From Atopsyche davidsoni (Eukaryota > Arthropoda > Insecta > Trichoptera > Hydrobiosidae), in the NCBI GenBank assembly GCA_022113835.1, contig JAILWY010000015.1:9648501-9712500 (forward strand): 64,000 nt of DNA. The letters are read 5' to 3'. Positions 61,330 through 64,000 of the stretch are shown piece after piece (position 1 is the first letter of the stretch; the number at the start of each line of letters is the position of its first letter). The notes beneath the pieces are model-generated. The model ran no database searches and had not been told where the DNA came from. It saw nothing but the letters and a program-made list of their open reading frames with translations. The position numbers were made by a program, and so were the translations under genes.

Positions 61330-61560
61330 GAAACCATTGTCTCGATGCTGCATTGGCGGCTGCATTTCGCCATAGTTTCCCGAACGCTTTACATCATTTT
61401 CAGCAGCATGAGAACGAACTGCACTCGGGCAGATTAAAGTGATCCGTGTAGTGCGGACTTAATCACATGTGATGGATTTATTAAGTGTGGCAACCGTTTC
61501 GAAATTTTATGGAAAATGACGTCCGGAGATTGCCAGGAGAAAAAATGCCACGCGTTACAT
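61330..61560. promoter_or_regulatory. GC-richer island with SOX-like site, candidate enhancer
   Basis: Non-repetitive, balanced composition. AACCATTGTCTCG contains a SOX-type core (ACAATGG on -). TTAATCACATGTGATGG and GGACTTAATC are homeodomain/E-box-like. No protein-like frame. Confidence 0.25.
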
Positions 61561-61917
61561 AAAAAAGCTTGCAAAATGTACTCTAAACCGTTTATTCTTA
61601 TTATAATGCTAAATTAAATTTATGTTTCGCATATGAGAACAAGAAAAGTTAATTGTAATATCAGAATTATTGCATGGGGTAGATTTGTTTAGTATGACAA
61701 CTGTTTTAAAATAATACAGAAAGTACGCTTTACTAGATAAAAAATAGGTAATATTGTATAAATAAATACGCACAAAAGCAGACTACTAAATGCTTTGAAA
61801 TGAAGTTAAAAACAAACAAAATTAACTATTATATTTACTAAGATTTTATTTTGTATAAATAGTTTATAAAAATTCAAAGGGTCTCAAAAAAACTAGTACG
61901 TTTTAAGTAGAACTGAA

Positions 61918-61924
<7 letters not shown>

Positions 61925-62012
<88 letters not shown>

Positions 62013-62025
62013 TATATATATATAA

Positions 62026-62084
<59 letters not shown>

Positions 62085-62093
62085 TATATATAT
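61925..62093. repeat. Long (AT)n microsatellite
   Basis: About 170 bp of almost pure AT dinucleotide with a few AAT and CAT interruptions. Confidence 0.97.
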
Positions 62094-64000
62094 TACTTAT
62101 TACTTGGTGTGGATTTATAATGATAGCCAGACCATTTTTTATTTACAAACTAATGAATACTTAAGTATCTTATAATTCTCATTTATTTAAAAAAATACAG
62201 CTGAAATAATTTTATACATTTCAGATCCTTCTGTAATGTTTATTTTATAATTATTGTATATTTATAAGCATTTTAAATTCTTGTGTGCAATCTTCCTACA
62301 CGTGAGACAAAAATCATAGTTTAGATTGCAAAATCCACATACAAATAGTTTGGAGATGATTTATTATATTTCTAAATCAATGGATACCCAAAATGCTCAT
62401 TATCTGTTTTAAATGACAAGTAAATGGAAATATAACAATGAATAATAGTATTTTAAATATAATAGATATATAAAACGTCTTAAAAAAAACAGTCAAAATG
62501 TTTAATATACACTGAATGAACAATAAAATAGATTACCTGCAATTTTTTGTATTATTTTTCATGCATTTTGCGTTACAGCATCAGCGTTCATATTTTCGAC
62601 TGCATTTGTTATTATTACACTTCAATTGTTTCTCGGTTGCTTTTGTTTTGTTTACAGGTGCTTAGTAATATAAACACGATGATTTAAAAAAGATAATACT
62701 TATCGTTTATTACTGCATATAAAGCGATGAATTATAGACTATTAAAGAGATTTAAATTAAACGGTCAATTTCAGAATCTATTATGGTAATAATAAAAATG
62801 AAGTATAAAAATAGGTACTTGGTATGATTTGGTATTATAATGTAGCATTGTGAAGGCACGTTAAATTACTAGGTAATATCGAATTAAATTAATGTCTATT
62901 TAAGGTGGCATTGTAATTTTTTTTATTGCCATGTGAATAAAACACGAGTAATGCGTCCATAAAACCTTTGAAACGCATAATTAAGTAGATAGTTATGAGT
63001 ATTAAACGTTTAAGAATCTATTAAATATGTAAATTTAATATTTATTAAATATTTTATTATTTTTTCTATTAACTATGGTTGTGTGAAGGTACATTAGTTT
63101 TTTTAATTTCTGTTTTAAAATATCAAAATTAAATATATTTCCAAGTGATATATTTTCAGGAATTCTATGCTAACAATTTCATGATTAATTTGTTTGTTAA
63201 AATGTTTATAACAATTAATTGTTATAAACATCTTGATTTATCTAAAATTAGCAAATTCATATATAATTAATTAGTTTTTTTGTCTTATGTATCGATACAC
63301 CACTCGCTTATAAAATAAAAATTATTTACGTAGGCAATTTGTAACAAACATAATTTTTTTTAAATAAAACCTATTTCTATTTTTATTTTATTTAAATTAT
63401 ATATCTGAAGGTATTTTTATTAATAAAAATTAAACAATCCTGAATATAACACATTTTTTTAAAAATAAAAATAATTTGAAGATTATTTATCTTTTGTTTA
63501 GCCCAGTAAACACAAAACGGCGAAATTGACACACTGACTTCCTTAGCTCAGAAATATAATATTTACATCATAGTTTCAGTATAAAAAGACAAAACGCTAC
63601 ATAACAAGCTCACAGCAAAACACAGAACAAAAACTAAATTGCCAATAATTCGCAAAACTCTTATTCAGATAATTGACTATTAGATCATTACCTGCTGTAT
63701 CTTGCCCAATTGATCTTCAAAAGAGACTTAATGAAAATTATGACAGGCATTCATAAGAGAAGCCGCTTTCTCTGGACAACTTAACGTTTATTTGTTATTA
63801 CAAATACTCGGATTTTAGCCGCCTTTATAATATTTCAATGTTACTGTACCTATGAAAATCTTAAGAACCCAATGTCTTTATATTTACGGCCTCCAAAACC
63901 TGCGAACTTATCAATGTTTAGGAAATGTGAATGATGGACTTTAACCATGTGAATTTATATTTAAAAATTACCTGTTGTATCTTGACGAATCGATTCATGA
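62094..64000. other. AT-rich desert to the window end, no gene seen
   Basis: No frame of interest. It contains the perfect palindrome at 63202-63231, listed separately. GC rises slightly after 63480 but nothing is recognisable. Confidence 0.55.
63202..63231. repeat. 30-bp perfect palindrome
   Basis: ATGTTTATAACAATT followed directly by its exact reverse complement AATTGTTATAAACAT, without a spacer. Chance occurrence in 64 kb of this composition is unlikely by rough estimate. Confidence 0.9.

Overview
The window is strongly AT-rich eukaryotic DNA with small introns, GT..AG splice sites, tRNA-derived SINE-like repeats, mariner and hAT DNA transposons and long (AT)n/(CA)n microsatellites. The two recognisable genes (SoxD and HPS5) and the type of repeats point to an arthropod, most likely an insect. 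I cannot name the order or species. No prokaryotic features, CRISPR arrays or operons are present.

Layout. 1-1812: the 3' end of a SoxD (Sox5/6/13-type) gene on +, with the HMG-box exon (800-1103) and the last coding exon (1356-1704). An in-frame, protein-like extension follows the first stop codon. 1813-6350: long AT-rich 3'UTR or intergenic DNA. 6403-10577: a complete five-exon gene on + for the BLOC-2 subunit HPS5, about 1043 residues, ending in a RING-H2 zinc finger. 13831-15559: a complete-looking three-exon gene on - for a 229-residue BED-type zinc-finger protein, tail-to-tail with HPS5. 15.6-64 kb: a gene desert made of AT-rich DNA, transposon remnants, dispersed repeats and a few short GC-richer non-repetitive islands that could be regulatory elements or isolated exons.

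Mobile DNA. A 737-bp internally deleted mariner (17409-18145) sits inside an older dispersed repeat (family C); a second copy at about 35.55-35.87 kb shows what the uninterrupted site looked like. A 2.2-kb decayed hAT element (20425-22626) has 14-bp terminal repeats and a perfect 8-bp target duplication. The most unusual repeat is a snapback family (family B, at least six copies or fragments). One copy is flanked by a perfect 15-bp direct duplication and another by up to 16 bp, which is too long for ordinary cut-and-paste transposons. Other families are a second dispersed repeat with inverted arms (family A), tRNA-like SINE fragments, a pogo/Tigger-like terminus, and a very GC-rich block with a TATA box and six 16-bp tandem units that may be an LTR or a CpG-island promoter.

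No new multi-gene system is evident. The points most worth checking are the snapback family with long target duplications, the possible stop-codon readthrough of SoxD, the RING finger on HPS5, the cluster of nine GATC sites and the 30-bp perfect palindrome. All calls come from reading the sequence only; no database search was possible.
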